Shown piece after piece: positions 25,164 to 34,173 of a stretch of DNA of 64,000 nucleotides. Position 1 is the first letter of the stretch, and the number at the start of each line of letters is the position of its first letter. A model generated the notes under the pieces. That model saw only the letters and a program-made list of their open reading frames with translations. It was not told where the DNA came from and searched no databases. The DNA is taken from NCBI GenBank assembly GCA_016787445.1, contig JAEUTQ010000036.1:1-64000 (forward strand), in the 5' to 3' direction. Source of the DNA: Bacteroidia bacterium. GTDB taxonomy: Bacteria > Bacteroidota > Bacteroidia > B-17B0 > Aurantibacillaceae. Both the position numbers and the translations under genes were made by a program.

Positions 25164-27860
25164 ATGAAAAAAAACGACTGGGTACTACTCGTGTCGGTTC
25201 TGTTGTACAGCTATTTGTTTTATGAACAAGCTGCCGGAATCAATTTTCTAATTTTCAATTTAGCACTTGTTGCAGGTGCAGCCATCAAAAATCCTGAAGC
25301 GCGAAATAACCGAAGTTGGTTAATAGTTGCGGCCGGCTCCATAATTTCTTCGGCGTGTATTATGGTTTATTCGAGTCCCCTTGCCATTGTTACCAATATT
25401 TTGTCCTTGGCGATTTTATCGGTAGTGAGTTTCTCTCCGAAAACATCGGTAATCGTTTCCCTGTTTCTTTCGTTTTGCTCTATCGGCTCATCCACAGTCA
25501 TGATGATTTTGGATATGATAAAGCGCCGCAAGAATTCTAAAGAAATTGAAAACAAACGGCCTATTTACGTTAAGGTGCTGATGTTTATGATTGTGGCGGT
25601 GGTAACCATTTTGTTTTTCGTCATGTATCAAAATTCAAATCCTTTGTTTAAGGATTTTACCAAAAACATCAATCTCGATTTTATTTCTGTGCCTTGGTTG
25701 TTTTTTACATTGGGCGGATTGCTATTATTATATGGTTATTATTATGTTCGTCACTTAGGTACTTTAACATCAACGGAAGGAGAGATCAGTAACGAACTGG
25801 ATAAAGAAAAGGCCTTATCGCCCGGTTTTTTTAATCGCCTGTTTAAAGAAGATACTGAAATGTTAACCGGCGTGGCCTTGTTTGCGGTGTTAAACATCAT
25901 GTTACTTGTTTTAAATGTTCTGGATTTAAACTACCTCTGGTTTGACGGTACTTTGCCTGTTGGAATAAAACACAAAGAATTTGTTCACGATGGCGTTGGA
26001 ACTTTAATACTCTCCGTTATTCTGGCTATTCTCATCATACTCTATTTTTTCCGCGGCCGTTTAAATTATAACGAAAATAATAAATGGTTGAGGTGGTTTA
26101 CTTATATATGGATTGCGCAAAACGCATTTATGATTTTCTCAACGGCCTATCGCATGAATATGTATATAGAAGAATCTGGTATCAGTTATAAAAAAATTGG
26201 CGTGTATGTGTATTTAGGTTTAACACTCATTGGTTTGGCCAGCACTTTTATAAAAGTAATTAAGCAAAAAAGTAATTGGTATTTATTTAGAGTGAATCCT
26301 CAAGCGTATTATGCCGTAATGGTTCTTAGCTGCCTGGTGAATTGGGATGTGTACATCACTCATTTTAATATCAACAAGGCAATTCATGAAAATAAAAAAT
26401 TGGAAAAATATTATTTGGTTGATTTAAGCTATAAAAATCTTCCCGACTTATTAATGTTGAATGACACTATTAAAGCGTATGACGACTATGAGGCACGCGA
26501 TTATTATTTTTCATTGCGTGGCACTTATTTCTATAGTTTTAAATCCGGACTCGATAAAAAACTGTATGACTTTTTAAAGGATTATGATACTGATTCTGAT
26601 TGGCAATCGTATTGCGTGGAAAAGAGCAGAGTGTTTAATGATTTAATCGCCTTAAATGCAAAGGGCGAAATAAAATCAATTGAACTCAATAACGAATACT
26701 CTATCTCTACTCTAAAGCCGCTTTATCCTATAGATAATATTGTTGAGTTGCGTTTGGATAATAATGTAATGCGTGATGTAAAGGAGTTGGCCCTTTTTCC
26801 GAAATTGAAGAAGTTAAGTTTACGGAGCAATACAATCGATTCTATCCATGCTTTTCCTGAATTAAAGGGCTTGGAAGATTTGGATTTATCCGGCAATACC
26901 TTAAGCGGAATTATTGCCTTAAAAAATGCGCCTTCTTTAAAGCAGCTTCGATTAGAGAGTACATCGCTTCAAGATGTAAGCATACTACCTGAATTTGAAA
27001 ACCTGGAAATGTTGGATATTTCTAATAATCCGTTGCGTGATTTCTCTTCATTATCACGTTTTAAAAAATTGAATGATTTGAACATTGGTTCCACATTTAA
27101 TGCACGATTAGATTCGTTTCCTGTATTGGAAAATCTAAAATCACTAGATTTAAATAATAATGGAATCACAGCTTCCAACTCAGCAGAGTTGTTAGGTAGG
27201 TTCAAATCTTCCGCGCAATTAAATGCACTTAACTTGAATAATAACCAAATCGGTAATTTGTATGGTTGTATTAATGAAACTACAGGGCAAGCTCTGTTTC
27301 CTGCATTAGAAAAGTTATATGCCTATAATAACAGTATCTATACTTTGGCCGGTATTGGTGTGTTTACGCAATTGAAAGATTTACAAATTAATTCAAATAA
27401 TATTAAGGAAATTGAACCTTTGTTTAAACTCAGTAAACTGCAAGTGCTCAATCTTTCCAATAACCCTTTGCAAAACATTGAGGGTATTGAACAATTAAAG
27501 GAACTCCAAGATTTAAATCTACGCGCTTGTCATGTACGTTCAGGATTAGATGGGTTGCAGCAATTAAAGAATTTGAGTGTATTGGATGTAAGTGAAATGG
27601 GATTAAATAGTCTGGAAGGTATAACAGCTATCACATCACTCACTAAATTATATGCCGTTCAAAATAATATACGTAGCTTAAAGGGAATTGAGAAATTGGT
27701 GAATCTGCAAGAGCTGCATTTAACCACCAATAACATCTCGGATATTAAGCCGCTTTACGCTTTGAAAAATTTGCGTGTGTTAAACATTGATTACATCAAT
27801 CAAATAGAATTGGCAAAGCTTAAAAAAGCATTACCGGATTGTAAAATAAACGGAAATTAA
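25164..27860 (+). CDS. Membrane protein (DUF4173-like) fused to leucine-rich repeats
   Basis: 898 residues in two parts. Residues about 1-420 have roughly ten transmembrane helices and DUF4173-like blocks (SNPLFKDFTKNINLDFISVP, TLILSVILAILIILYFFRGR, AYRMNMYIEESGISYKKIGV, YLFRVNPQAYYAVMVLSCLV). After a linker with YEARDYYFSLRG, residues about 500-898 hold a run of some 14 leucine-rich repeats of the internalin/LRR_4 type (NIVELRLDNNVMRDVKELAL, LEMLDISNNPLRDFSSLSRF, LQELHLTTNNISDIKPLYAL). The repeats would lie on one side of the inner membrane. DUF4173 function is unknown. Its stop overlaps the convergent EEP gene stop by 4 bases. Confidence 0.82.
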   Translation: MKKNDWVLLVSVLLYSYLFYEQAAGINFLIFNLALVAGAAIKNPEARNNRSWLIVAAGSIISSACIMVYSSPLAIVTNILSLAILSVVSFSPKTSVIVSLFLSFCSIGSSTVMMILDMIKRRKNSKEIENKRPIYVKVLMFMIVAVVTILFFVMYQNSNPLFKDFTKNINLDFISVPWLFFTLGGLLLLYGYYYVRHLGTLTSTEGEISNELDKEKALSPGFFNRLFKEDTEMLTGVALFAVLNIMLLVLNVLDLNYLWFDGTLPVGIKHKEFVHDGVGTLILSVILAILIILYFFRGRLNYNENNKWLRWFTYIWIAQNAFMIFSTAYRMNMYIEESGISYKKIGVYVYLGLTLIGLASTFIKVIKQKSNWYLFRVNPQAYYAVMVLSCLVNWDVYITHFNINKAIHENKKLEKYYLVDLSYKNLPDLLMLNDTIKAYDDYEARDYYFSLRGTYFYSFKSGLDKKLYDFLKDYDTDSDWQSYCVEKSRVFNDLIALNAKGEIKSIELNNEYSISTLKPLYPIDNIVELRLDNNVMRDVKELALFPKLKKLSLRSNTIDSIHAFPELKGLEDLDLSGNTLSGIIALKNAPSLKQLRLESTSLQDVSILPEFENLEMLDISNNPLRDFSSLSRFKKLNDLNIGSTFNARLDSFPVLENLKSLDLNNNGITASNSAELLGRFKSSAQLNALNLNNNQIGNLYGCINETTGQALFPALEKLYAYNNSIYTLAGIGVFTQLKDLQINSNNIKEIEPLFKLSKLQVLNLSNNPLQNIEGIEQLKELQDLNLRACHVRSGLDGLQQLKNLSVLDVSEMGLNSLEGITAITSLTKLYAVQNNIRSLKGIEKLVNLQELHLTTNNISDIKPLYALKNLRVLNIDYINQIELAKLKKALPDCKINGN

Positions 27861-28909
27861 TTCACGCGTTCTTTCACCATCAGCATATAAACCGGAAAGT
27901 GATCGCTATAACCGGCTGTATAGGCTCCGCCGCTATAGGTGCGGAATGGATAACCTTTAAAATTTCCGAAATCGCTTTTTAAATAAGCTTTATTAAATAC
28001 ATAAGCTTTATAAAATTGAAAGGTTTTAAAGTCTGTTGGAAAGAACGCTTTGTTTACGATTGTTTGATCAAACAAATTCCACGAATCCTGCCATGCTAAA
28101 CTCCCAATGCCTTGTTTGTGCAACGGCTCCATGGGATTAAAATAATTTCCGTCTTTAGCCTTTTTAAAATCTGCTACCGTATTCAAATGTTTCTTTACAC
28201 TTTCGTTATCGGGGTCATCGTTTAAATCTCCCATAATAACAATTTTTGTGGCCGGATTTGCTTTTTCAATGGAATCAGCAATGTGTCTCGCAATCTTTGC
28301 TGCTGTGATTCTTCCCGGACGACTTGCTAATTCACCACCTCTTCGGGATGGCCAGTGATTAATAATAAAAGCCATAGGTTCACCAAATAGTAAACCGCTA
28401 ACCACTAATTCGTCGCGTGTTTTGTAACCGGTGTCTTGTGCTAAGGGTACAGGATAAGTAACAACCTTGGTTACTTTAAAATGTTTGGGGTTATACATAA
28501 AGCCGGGGTCAACACCGCGGGCATACGGACCATCGATTAAAACGCTTTGGTAATTGCGCGCTTTTAACTGAGGGTCTTTTGCTAAATCTTCCAGACAATT
28601 TTTATTTTCTACTTCACAAAATCCAATGCAGGATAAGCCTTCAGGCGTAGCATCGGTAGCCATTTCAGAAATTACTTTTGCTAAATGCTCAATTTTTTTC
28701 CAGTAGCGCGGACCGGTCCATGCGTTCACACCTTCAGGCGTAAATTCTTCATCGCTGCGTAAAGGATCGTTAAGCGTGTCGTATAAATTTTCTACATTCC
28801 AAAAGCCATAAGCTGCTACGTAGTAATTTTTCTTTTTGTCTAATGTTTGTGCAAAAGAAGTTATACCAAAAGCAACTAATGCAACTAAAAGTTTAAATTT
28901 CAAATTCAT
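27857..28909 (-). CDS. Secreted endonuclease/exonuclease/phosphatase (EEP) family protein
   Basis: 350 residues with a signal peptide (NLKFKLLVALVAFGITSFAQ). The EEP fold is clear: Asn and Glu in AAYGFWNVENLYDT, Glu in CIGFCEVENKNCLEDL, the GDLNDDP block in VIMGDLNDDPDNESV, and the catalytic Asp-His pair in YSDHFPVYML near the C-terminus. It acts outside the cytoplasm on phosphodiesters, most likely nucleic acids or nucleotides. It is divergent from a TonB-dependent receptor and a DUF5689 lipoprotein at 29203-33027, which suggests a shared scavenging role (inference). Confidence 0.88.
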   Translation of the reverse strand: MNLKFKLLVALVAFGITSFAQTLDKKKNYYVAAYGFWNVENLYDTLNDPLRSDEEFTPEGVNAWTGPRYWKKIEHLAKVISEMATDATPEGLSCIGFCEVENKNCLEDLAKDPQLKARNYQSVLIDGPYARGVDPGFMYNPKHFKVTKVVTYPVPLAQDTGYKTRDELVVSGLLFGEPMAFIINHWPSRRGGELASRPGRITAAKIARHIADSIEKANPATKIVIMGDLNDDPDNESVKKHLNTVADFKKAKDGNYFNPMEPLHKQGIGSLAWQDSWNLFDQTIVNKAFFPTDFKTFQFYKAYVFNKAYLKSDFGNFKGYPFRTYSGGAYTAGYSDHFPVYMLMVKERVN

Positions 28910-29202
28910 AGTTTGAATGAAAAGCGAGCGTCAAAAGTAAACAATAAAAATTGACAGCACTAAAAACTAAAATCTAATTCCCTAATTCTTTTTAGTGTTT
29001 TAGAGATTTAACATTATCGCCCCTGTTTGTTAAAATAAAGCTAAATTTTGTTTACAATTCGATAATATCAGGGTTTTCAAAATTATCTATATTTGCCCGT
29101 CCCAAGGAGAAGTGATCACCCTTGACGAGAATAAAAGGTCCTCTTTTATTTTACCGAAACCACTTCGCCAATAGTATTTAAACAAACAATTTCACACATA
29201 GA
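28910..29202. promoter_or_regulatory. Divergent control region with -7 box and structured leader
   Basis: A 293-base gap. TATATTTG at 29088-29095 fits the TAnnTTTG box for the receptor gene. The leader that follows can fold: GAAGTG near 29109 with CACTTC near 29161, and within it AATAAAAG 29130-29137 with CTTTTATT 29143-29150 over a 5-base loop. The rest (28910-29080) is AT-rich with no feature I can support. No cobalamin or other known riboswitch consensus seen. Confidence 0.45.
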
Positions 29203-31755
29203 ATGATTAAAAAACTCTTAACCGTTTGTATGTTATGTGCCAGCATCACGGTGTTTTCGCAAGCAGATAGCACTGCTACCGAAACCGCTGCTGATACAAG
29301 TGCGAATAACCAAACATTTAACATTCCTATATTTTCTACCTCCGGTGGAGATTTAGATGCGGATGTTGAACAGCAGGATGTTTCATCCTTATTAATGTCG
29401 AGTAGAGATGTGTTTACTCAATTCTCCAGTTTTCAGTTTAGTGCGGCGCGTTTCAGAATGCGTGGTTACATGGCCGAGAATCAAAACGTCATGATTAACG
29501 GTGTAAACGTAAATAATCTTGAAACAGGTTTTAGCTCCTGGAGTAGTTGGGGTGGTTTAAATGACGTAACCCGCTATGTTGAGAATCGCTTTGGTGTGGT
29601 GTCCAACCGTTACGGATTTTCTGGTCCCGGTGGATATACCAATATTGATTCTAAAGCTTCTTCATTTAAAAAAGGTACACGTGTAGGTTATGCAAGTGCG
29701 AATCGTATTTTCCAACACCGTGCCATGTTTACACATTCAACAGGCATGATGCAAAACGGATGGGCTATTACTTTATCCGGCTCCATGCGTCAGGGTGATG
29801 CTGAGCGCGGACCAAAAATTTATGCGCCGGGAACTTATTTCAGTGCTTTTGCATATTATGCTTCTATTGACAAGCGTATTAATGACAAACACATGTTAAG
29901 TTTTACCGGTTTTGGCGCACCAATTGAACAAGGTCGTGCAAGTGCCGCTACTTTAGAAACTTTTGAAATTGCAGGGTCTAATTATTATAATAGTTTGTGG
30001 GGTTACCAAAACGGAAAAGTCCGCAACTCTAACATTTCACGTACACATCGTCCTATGTTAATGTTGTCACATATCTTTAACATGGGTCCGGGAAGCAAAT
30101 TAACCACTTCTTTATTTTACACCTTTGGAAAAAATGGTTTAACCGGATTAAACTGGAACGATGCTCCAAATCCTCGTCCGGATTATTATCGTTACTTACC
30201 AAGTTATTATTATATGTTGGGCGACACGGCTAACGGCGATATTTTAAAATATAACTGGGAGAACAAAGTGGGAAGTACACAGCAAATTGATTGGGATCGT
30301 TTGATACGTATGAATCAAGATAACTTATACACTTTACCTTCGCAATTAGGTCAGGGTATTAACACCACAGAAACCCGCGCCCGTTATATTCTTGAAAACA
30401 AAATTGAGGATTTAAAAAACTACGGATTTAATACTGTGTTTAATAAACGTATTAAAGATCTATTTGTGAGTATTGGTGCCAACGGAAATATTTATAAAAA
30501 CAGAAAGTATAAAGTATTAGAAGATTTATTAGGCGCTTCATTCTGGATGGACGTAGATCAGTTCGCGGAAAACCTTGGTGTTGATGAATCATTCCAGCAA
30601 AATGATTTAGATAATCCTAACAAGAAAATACGTGAAGGCGAAAAATTTGGTTATGATTATACCATTAATGTGAATCGCGCTGAATTATGGGGACAAGCAG
30701 AATACACAATGAATAAAGTAGATGTGTATTTTGGATTAACCGTATCGAATAATACAATTTGGCGCGAAGGTCATGTGGCGAATGGAAAATTTCCTACAAC
30801 CAGTAAGGGAGAGAGTAAAAAATCTAACTTCTTAAATTATGGTGTAAAAGGTGGAGCAACTTATAAAATCAGCGGAAGACATTTCGTAACAGCAAACGGA
30901 ACGTATTTCACAAGAACACCTGAATCAAACAGTATTTTTGTTTCGCAACGTGTGAGGAATGACTTGGTGAATGGAGTAACCAATGAAGAAGTAATTTCTG
31001 CCGATGTGAATTATTTGGCAAAATTCCCAACATTCAAAATGCGTTTAACCTATTACTATACGCAAATTAATAATCAAACATGGGTGCGTTCGTTCTGGCA
31101 CGATTTATATAATAACAACGTGAATTATATAATGACCAATGTAGATCAAAACCATCAAGGTGTTGAATTAGGATTAGAAAAAACTTTCTTTACATCTCAT
31201 GTCGTTCAGGCTGTGTTTAATTACGGACAAAATATTTATACCGGCCGTCCAACTGCTCAAGCATGGCAGGATAATAATGCGACCCAATTGTTTAGCGACC
31301 GTACTGTTTATTTGAAAAATTATAGAGTAGGTGGTTCTCCGCAAATGGTAGCAGGGATTGGTTATAAATATAATGCCAAGAAATATTGGTTTGCCGGAGT
31401 TTACTTTAATTACTTTGATGAAATTTACATTGAACCAAATCCTGACAGAAGAACCGCGGAAGCGATTGATAAATACGTAGAAGGTGAACAAGAATTGTAT
31501 GCTTCTATTATCGATCAGGAAAAATTACCGCGTTATTTTACATTGAATGCGAATGCAGGAAAATCATTCCGTATTCAGAAAAAATATTTCTTAAACTTTA
31601 ATTTAAGTGTCAACAATATTTTAAATAATCAGAAAATAATTACCAGCGGATTCGAGCAATTACGTTGGGATAAGAGTCAGGTCGATAAATTCGACAGCAA
31701 GTACTACTATATGCAAGGTATCACCTACATGTTTATTGTGAATTTCAGTTTTTAA
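29203..31755 (+). CDS. TonB-dependent receptor
   Basis: 850 residues. A signal peptide (KKLLTVCMLCASITVFSQ) is followed by a Thr/Ala/Asp linker, a plug domain at about 45-160 (FRMRGYMAENQNVMINGVNV then NNLETG) and a 22-strand barrel. The C-terminal part ends with FLNFNLSVNNILNNQKIITS and FIVNFSF, a terminal aromatic. There is no N-terminal carboxypeptidase-like domain, unlike SusC. It would take up a ligand at the outer membrane using TonB energy. It lies 18 bases before the DUF5689 lipoprotein gene, a typical receptor plus surface lipoprotein pair. Confidence 0.9.
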   Translation: MIKKLLTVCMLCASITVFSQADSTATETAADTSANNQTFNIPIFSTSGGDLDADVEQQDVSSLLMSSRDVFTQFSSFQFSAARFRMRGYMAENQNVMINGVNVNNLETGFSSWSSWGGLNDVTRYVENRFGVVSNRYGFSGPGGYTNIDSKASSFKKGTRVGYASANRIFQHRAMFTHSTGMMQNGWAITLSGSMRQGDAERGPKIYAPGTYFSAFAYYASIDKRINDKHMLSFTGFGAPIEQGRASAATLETFEIAGSNYYNSLWGYQNGKVRNSNISRTHRPMLMLSHIFNMGPGSKLTTSLFYTFGKNGLTGLNWNDAPNPRPDYYRYLPSYYYMLGDTANGDILKYNWENKVGSTQQIDWDRLIRMNQDNLYTLPSQLGQGINTTETRARYILENKIEDLKNYGFNTVFNKRIKDLFVSIGANGNIYKNRKYKVLEDLLGASFWMDVDQFAENLGVDESFQQNDLDNPNKKIREGEKFGYDYTINVNRAELWGQAEYTMNKVDVYFGLTVSNNTIWREGHVANGKFPTTSKGESKKSNFLNYGVKGGATYKISGRHFVTANGTYFTRTPESNSIFVSQRVRNDLVNGVTNEEVISADVNYLAKFPTFKMRLTYYYTQINNQTWVRSFWHDLYNNNVNYIMTNVDQNHQGVELGLEKTFFTSHVVQAVFNYGQNIYTGRPTAQAWQDNNATQLFSDRTVYLKNYRVGGSPQMVAGIGYKYNAKKYWFAGVYFNYFDEIYIEPNPDRRTAEAIDKYVEGEQELYASIIDQEKLPRYFTLNANAGKSFRIQKKYFLNFNLSVNNILNNQKIITSGFEQLRWDKSQVDKFDSKYYYMQGITYMFIVNFSF

Positions 31756-31773
31756 TATTAATTTTATATAGCA

Positions 31774-33027
31774 ATGAAAAAAATAATCGCATTATCAACC
31801 TTAGTTTTAGCAGGAGCACTTGCTATTACATCTTGTAAAAAGAAATTTGATGAGCCACCGGTAAAATCAATTCCTGAAAGTGCAAGAATTACGATTGGCC
31901 AACTAAAGTCGAAATACACTTTAAATCCAAATCAAAATTACCGTTTTCAAAACGACAGTAATTTATACTGTGTAGTTACCTCCGATGAGGTTAGCGGAAA
32001 TTTATATAAAGAAGTTTATGTAAAAGACGCAACAGGCGCATTGCACTTGCGTTTAGTTTACAGTGGCGGTTTATATATTGGCGATAGTATCCGCATTAAC
32101 TTAAAAGGATGTTATTTAAATGATGATAATAATTTGATTCAATTAGATTCGGTTAACACTGAGAAAAGCGTTGTGAAATTAGCTAGCGGTTTAAACCCGC
32201 AGCCGGAAGTAATGACGATCACTCAAATTACCTCTAATACTTCTGCTACGAATACAGCTCAATCAAAATTAGTTCGTATTGATAACGTAGAATTTACAAA
32301 TGTTTCTTATCCTACATTTGCTGATGCAGTTGGTAAGGTTGACAAAAACCAAATCATTAAATCATGCAGTTCACCAACTTTAACTGTGCGTACAAGCGGT
32401 TATTCAAACTTTGCTGCAACACCAATTCCAACCGGTAACGGAAGCATCATTGCAATTGTTAGTCAGTATGGCACCACCATGCAATTAAGCATTCGTAAAA
32501 TAAGTGAAGTAAATATGACCGGTGCTTTATGCGGTTCTACCTTAGCTCCGGGCACTTATTTAAGTAAAGATTTTGAAGATTTAAGCATCACCAGCGGTGG
32601 TTGGACACAACAAAATGTAATCGGCTCCATAAATTGGACAGCCTCTTCATTCGGCTCGCAAAATTTTGCGAAGTGTACAAATTTCTCAGGTTCTAACGTA
32701 GCGTGTGAAACTTGGTTAATCTCGCCTCCTGTAAGTATTGCAACATCAACCAATCCTAATTTGTATTTCCAAAGCGCATGTAATTATGCCGGAGCTCAAT
32801 TAGAAGTATGGGTTTCTACAAACTATACTTCAGGAGCGCCTTCAACTGCAACCTGGACTCAATTATCACCAACATTATCAGCAGGAAGCTGGGTGTTTAC
32901 ATCCTCAGGAACTGTATCCTTATCGGCATACAAATCGGCTAACACCCGTATTGCTTTCAAATACATAGGTTCTAATACGGATGGTAAGACTTGGGAAGTG
33001 GACGATGTACTTATTAAGGAAAATTAA
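31774..33027 (+). CDS. DUF5689 lipoprotein with choice-of-anchor J-like C-terminal domain
   Basis: 417 residues. The lipobox is in ALAITSCKKKFDEPP (Cys near residue 21). Residues about 35-245 are the DUF5689 region (RITIGQLKSKYTLNPNQNYR, EVYVKDATGALHLRLVYSGG, GDSIRINLKGCYLNDDNNLI), which looks like two OB-fold beta-barrels. The C-terminal 160 residues form a jelly-roll of the choice-of-anchor J / cleaved adhesin type (SKDFEDLSITSGGWTQQNVI, WEVDDVLIKEN). As partner of the receptor it may bind a nucleic acid or similar ligand at the surface; this follows from the OB-like fold and the nearby EEP nuclease, not from direct evidence. Confidence 0.85.
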   Translation: MKKIIALSTLVLAGALAITSCKKKFDEPPVKSIPESARITIGQLKSKYTLNPNQNYRFQNDSNLYCVVTSDEVSGNLYKEVYVKDATGALHLRLVYSGGLYIGDSIRINLKGCYLNDDNNLIQLDSVNTEKSVVKLASGLNPQPEVMTITQITSNTSATNTAQSKLVRIDNVEFTNVSYPTFADAVGKVDKNQIIKSCSSPTLTVRTSGYSNFAATPIPTGNGSIIAIVSQYGTTMQLSIRKISEVNMTGALCGSTLAPGTYLSKDFEDLSITSGGWTQQNVIGSINWTASSFGSQNFAKCTNFSGSNVACETWLISPPVSIATSTNPNLYFQSACNYAGAQLEVWVSTNYTSGAPSTATWTQLSPTLSAGSWVFTSSGTVSLSAYKSANTRIAFKYIGSNTDGKTWEVDDVLIKEN

Positions 33028-33073
33028 GCTATCTGATTAAAAATCAGAGATTCAATTCTTCTAAAAAAATCTT

Positions 33074-33100
33074 AAAAGCGGGTTACTTACCCGCTTTTTT
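33074..33100 (+). terminator. Terminator after the receptor/DUF5689 pair
   Basis: AAAAGCGGGT (33074-33083) pairs with ACCCGCTTTT (33089-33098) over a 5-base loop, followed by T. Strong. Confidence 0.88.
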
Positions 33101-33112
33101 GGTATTAATAAG

Positions 33113-33120
33113 TACATTTG
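33113..33120 (+). promoter_or_regulatory. -7 box (TACATTTG) for the coiled-coil lipoprotein
   Basis: Fits TAnnTTTG, 21 bases before the ATG at 33142 and just after the previous terminator, so this gene has its own transcript. A TTTG at 33098-33101 is too close to be a standard -33 box. Confidence 0.45.
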
Positions 33121-33141
33121 CAAACCAATTTTTATTCGAAT

Positions 33142-34005
33142 ATGAAAACTATTAAATTTTTTATCGTGGCTTTGTTTTTAGGCTTAGCTGCAATCAATTT
33201 TACATCTTGCAAGGGTTCTGATGAGAAGGAACCAAATCCTTTAGCTGACAGCTTAAGCGGATTAAACAGCGAATTAAACGGAAAGCTTTCTGAAAAAGAA
33301 GCAGCTATTCAGCAATTCGTAACTACGTTTAACGAAATTCAAGACAACTTGAATGCAATTAAAGAAAAAGAAAAAATCGTAACCGGTTCTGCAAAAGCAG
33401 GTGATGTTAAAAGTAAAGAAGATCAAATTAAGGAAGACATCCAGGCTATTTATGATTTAATGGGCAAAAACAAAAACCGCATTAACTCATTAACCAAAAA
33501 ATTAAAAGCCAGCAAAGTTCAGATCGAAGGTTTAGAGAAAATGTTAGAGACATTACAAGCTCAGTTAACTGCAAAGGATAATGAGATTACTGATTTAAAA
33601 TCTCAGATCGAAGCTTTAAACATTGAGTTAAGCAATATCAACATGAACTACGAAGAAATTGAGCAGGAAGTGGAAGTGAAGACAGAAAAATTAAACACTG
33701 CTTATTATGCTTTCGGTACAAGTAAAGAATTAAAAGAAAAAGGAATCATTACTAAAGAAGGCGGATTTATCGGAATTGGTAAGTCATCAAAATTAAAAGA
33801 TGATTTCAACCGTGATTACTTTACGAAATTAGATATTACACAAACAAGTTCAATTGTGATTGGTGCTAAGAAAGTAAAAATCTTAACTACTCACCCAAGC
33901 AACTCTTACAAGTTAATTGGCGAAAAAACAGTTGAGAAAATCGAAATCACCAATGCTGAAGAGTTTTGGGGAGCTTCAAAATATTTAGTGATTATCATTG
34001 AATAA
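33142..34005 (+). CDS. Coiled-coil lipoprotein of unknown function
   Basis: 287 residues from the ATG at 33142, which gives a clean lipoprotein signal (KTIKFFIVALFLGLAAINFTS then Cys). The earlier ATG at 33118 overlaps the promoter and is rejected. Residues about 35-190 are heptad-rich coiled coil (LKASKVQIEGLEKMLETLQA, NEITDLKSQIEALNIELSNI). The C-terminal 90 residues (YAFGTSKELKEKGIITKEGG, FIGIGKSSKLKDDFNRDYFT, AEEFWGASKYLVIIIE) form a small globular domain that I have no name for. It has its own promoter and terminator, suggesting independent, possibly strong, expression. Confidence 0.8.
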   Translation: MKTIKFFIVALFLGLAAINFTSCKGSDEKEPNPLADSLSGLNSELNGKLSEKEAAIQQFVTTFNEIQDNLNAIKEKEKIVTGSAKAGDVKSKEDQIKEDIQAIYDLMGKNKNRINSLTKKLKASKVQIEGLEKMLETLQAQLTAKDNEITDLKSQIEALNIELSNINMNYEEIEQEVEVKTEKLNTAYYAFGTSKELKEKGIITKEGGFIGIGKSSKLKDDFNRDYFTKLDITQTSSIVIGAKKVKILTTHPSNSYKLIGEKTVEKIEITNAEEFWGASKYLVIIIE

Positions 34006-34025
34006 TAAATAATAAGATTGACTTT

Positions 34026-34056
34026 AAAACGGAGGCCGCAAGCCTCCGTTTTTATT
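34026..34056 (+). terminator. Terminator after the coiled-coil lipoprotein
   Basis: AAAACGGAGGC (34026-34036) pairs with GCCTCCGTTTT (34042-34052) over a CGCAA loop, followed by T-rich sequence. Confidence 0.9.
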
Positions 34057-34173
34057 TTGTATTAGCATATTTTAACAGGCTTTTAATAATCGCTTCATAA
34101 ATTTGATTTACATCAAAAAGCTCAATCCGAAAATTCTTTTACCTTTAGTATAAGGTTAAATCAACCCCCTTGT

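Noticed and set aside
28980-29202. Cobalamin riboswitch before the TonB-dependent receptor
   Set aside because: None of the conserved box sequences is present.
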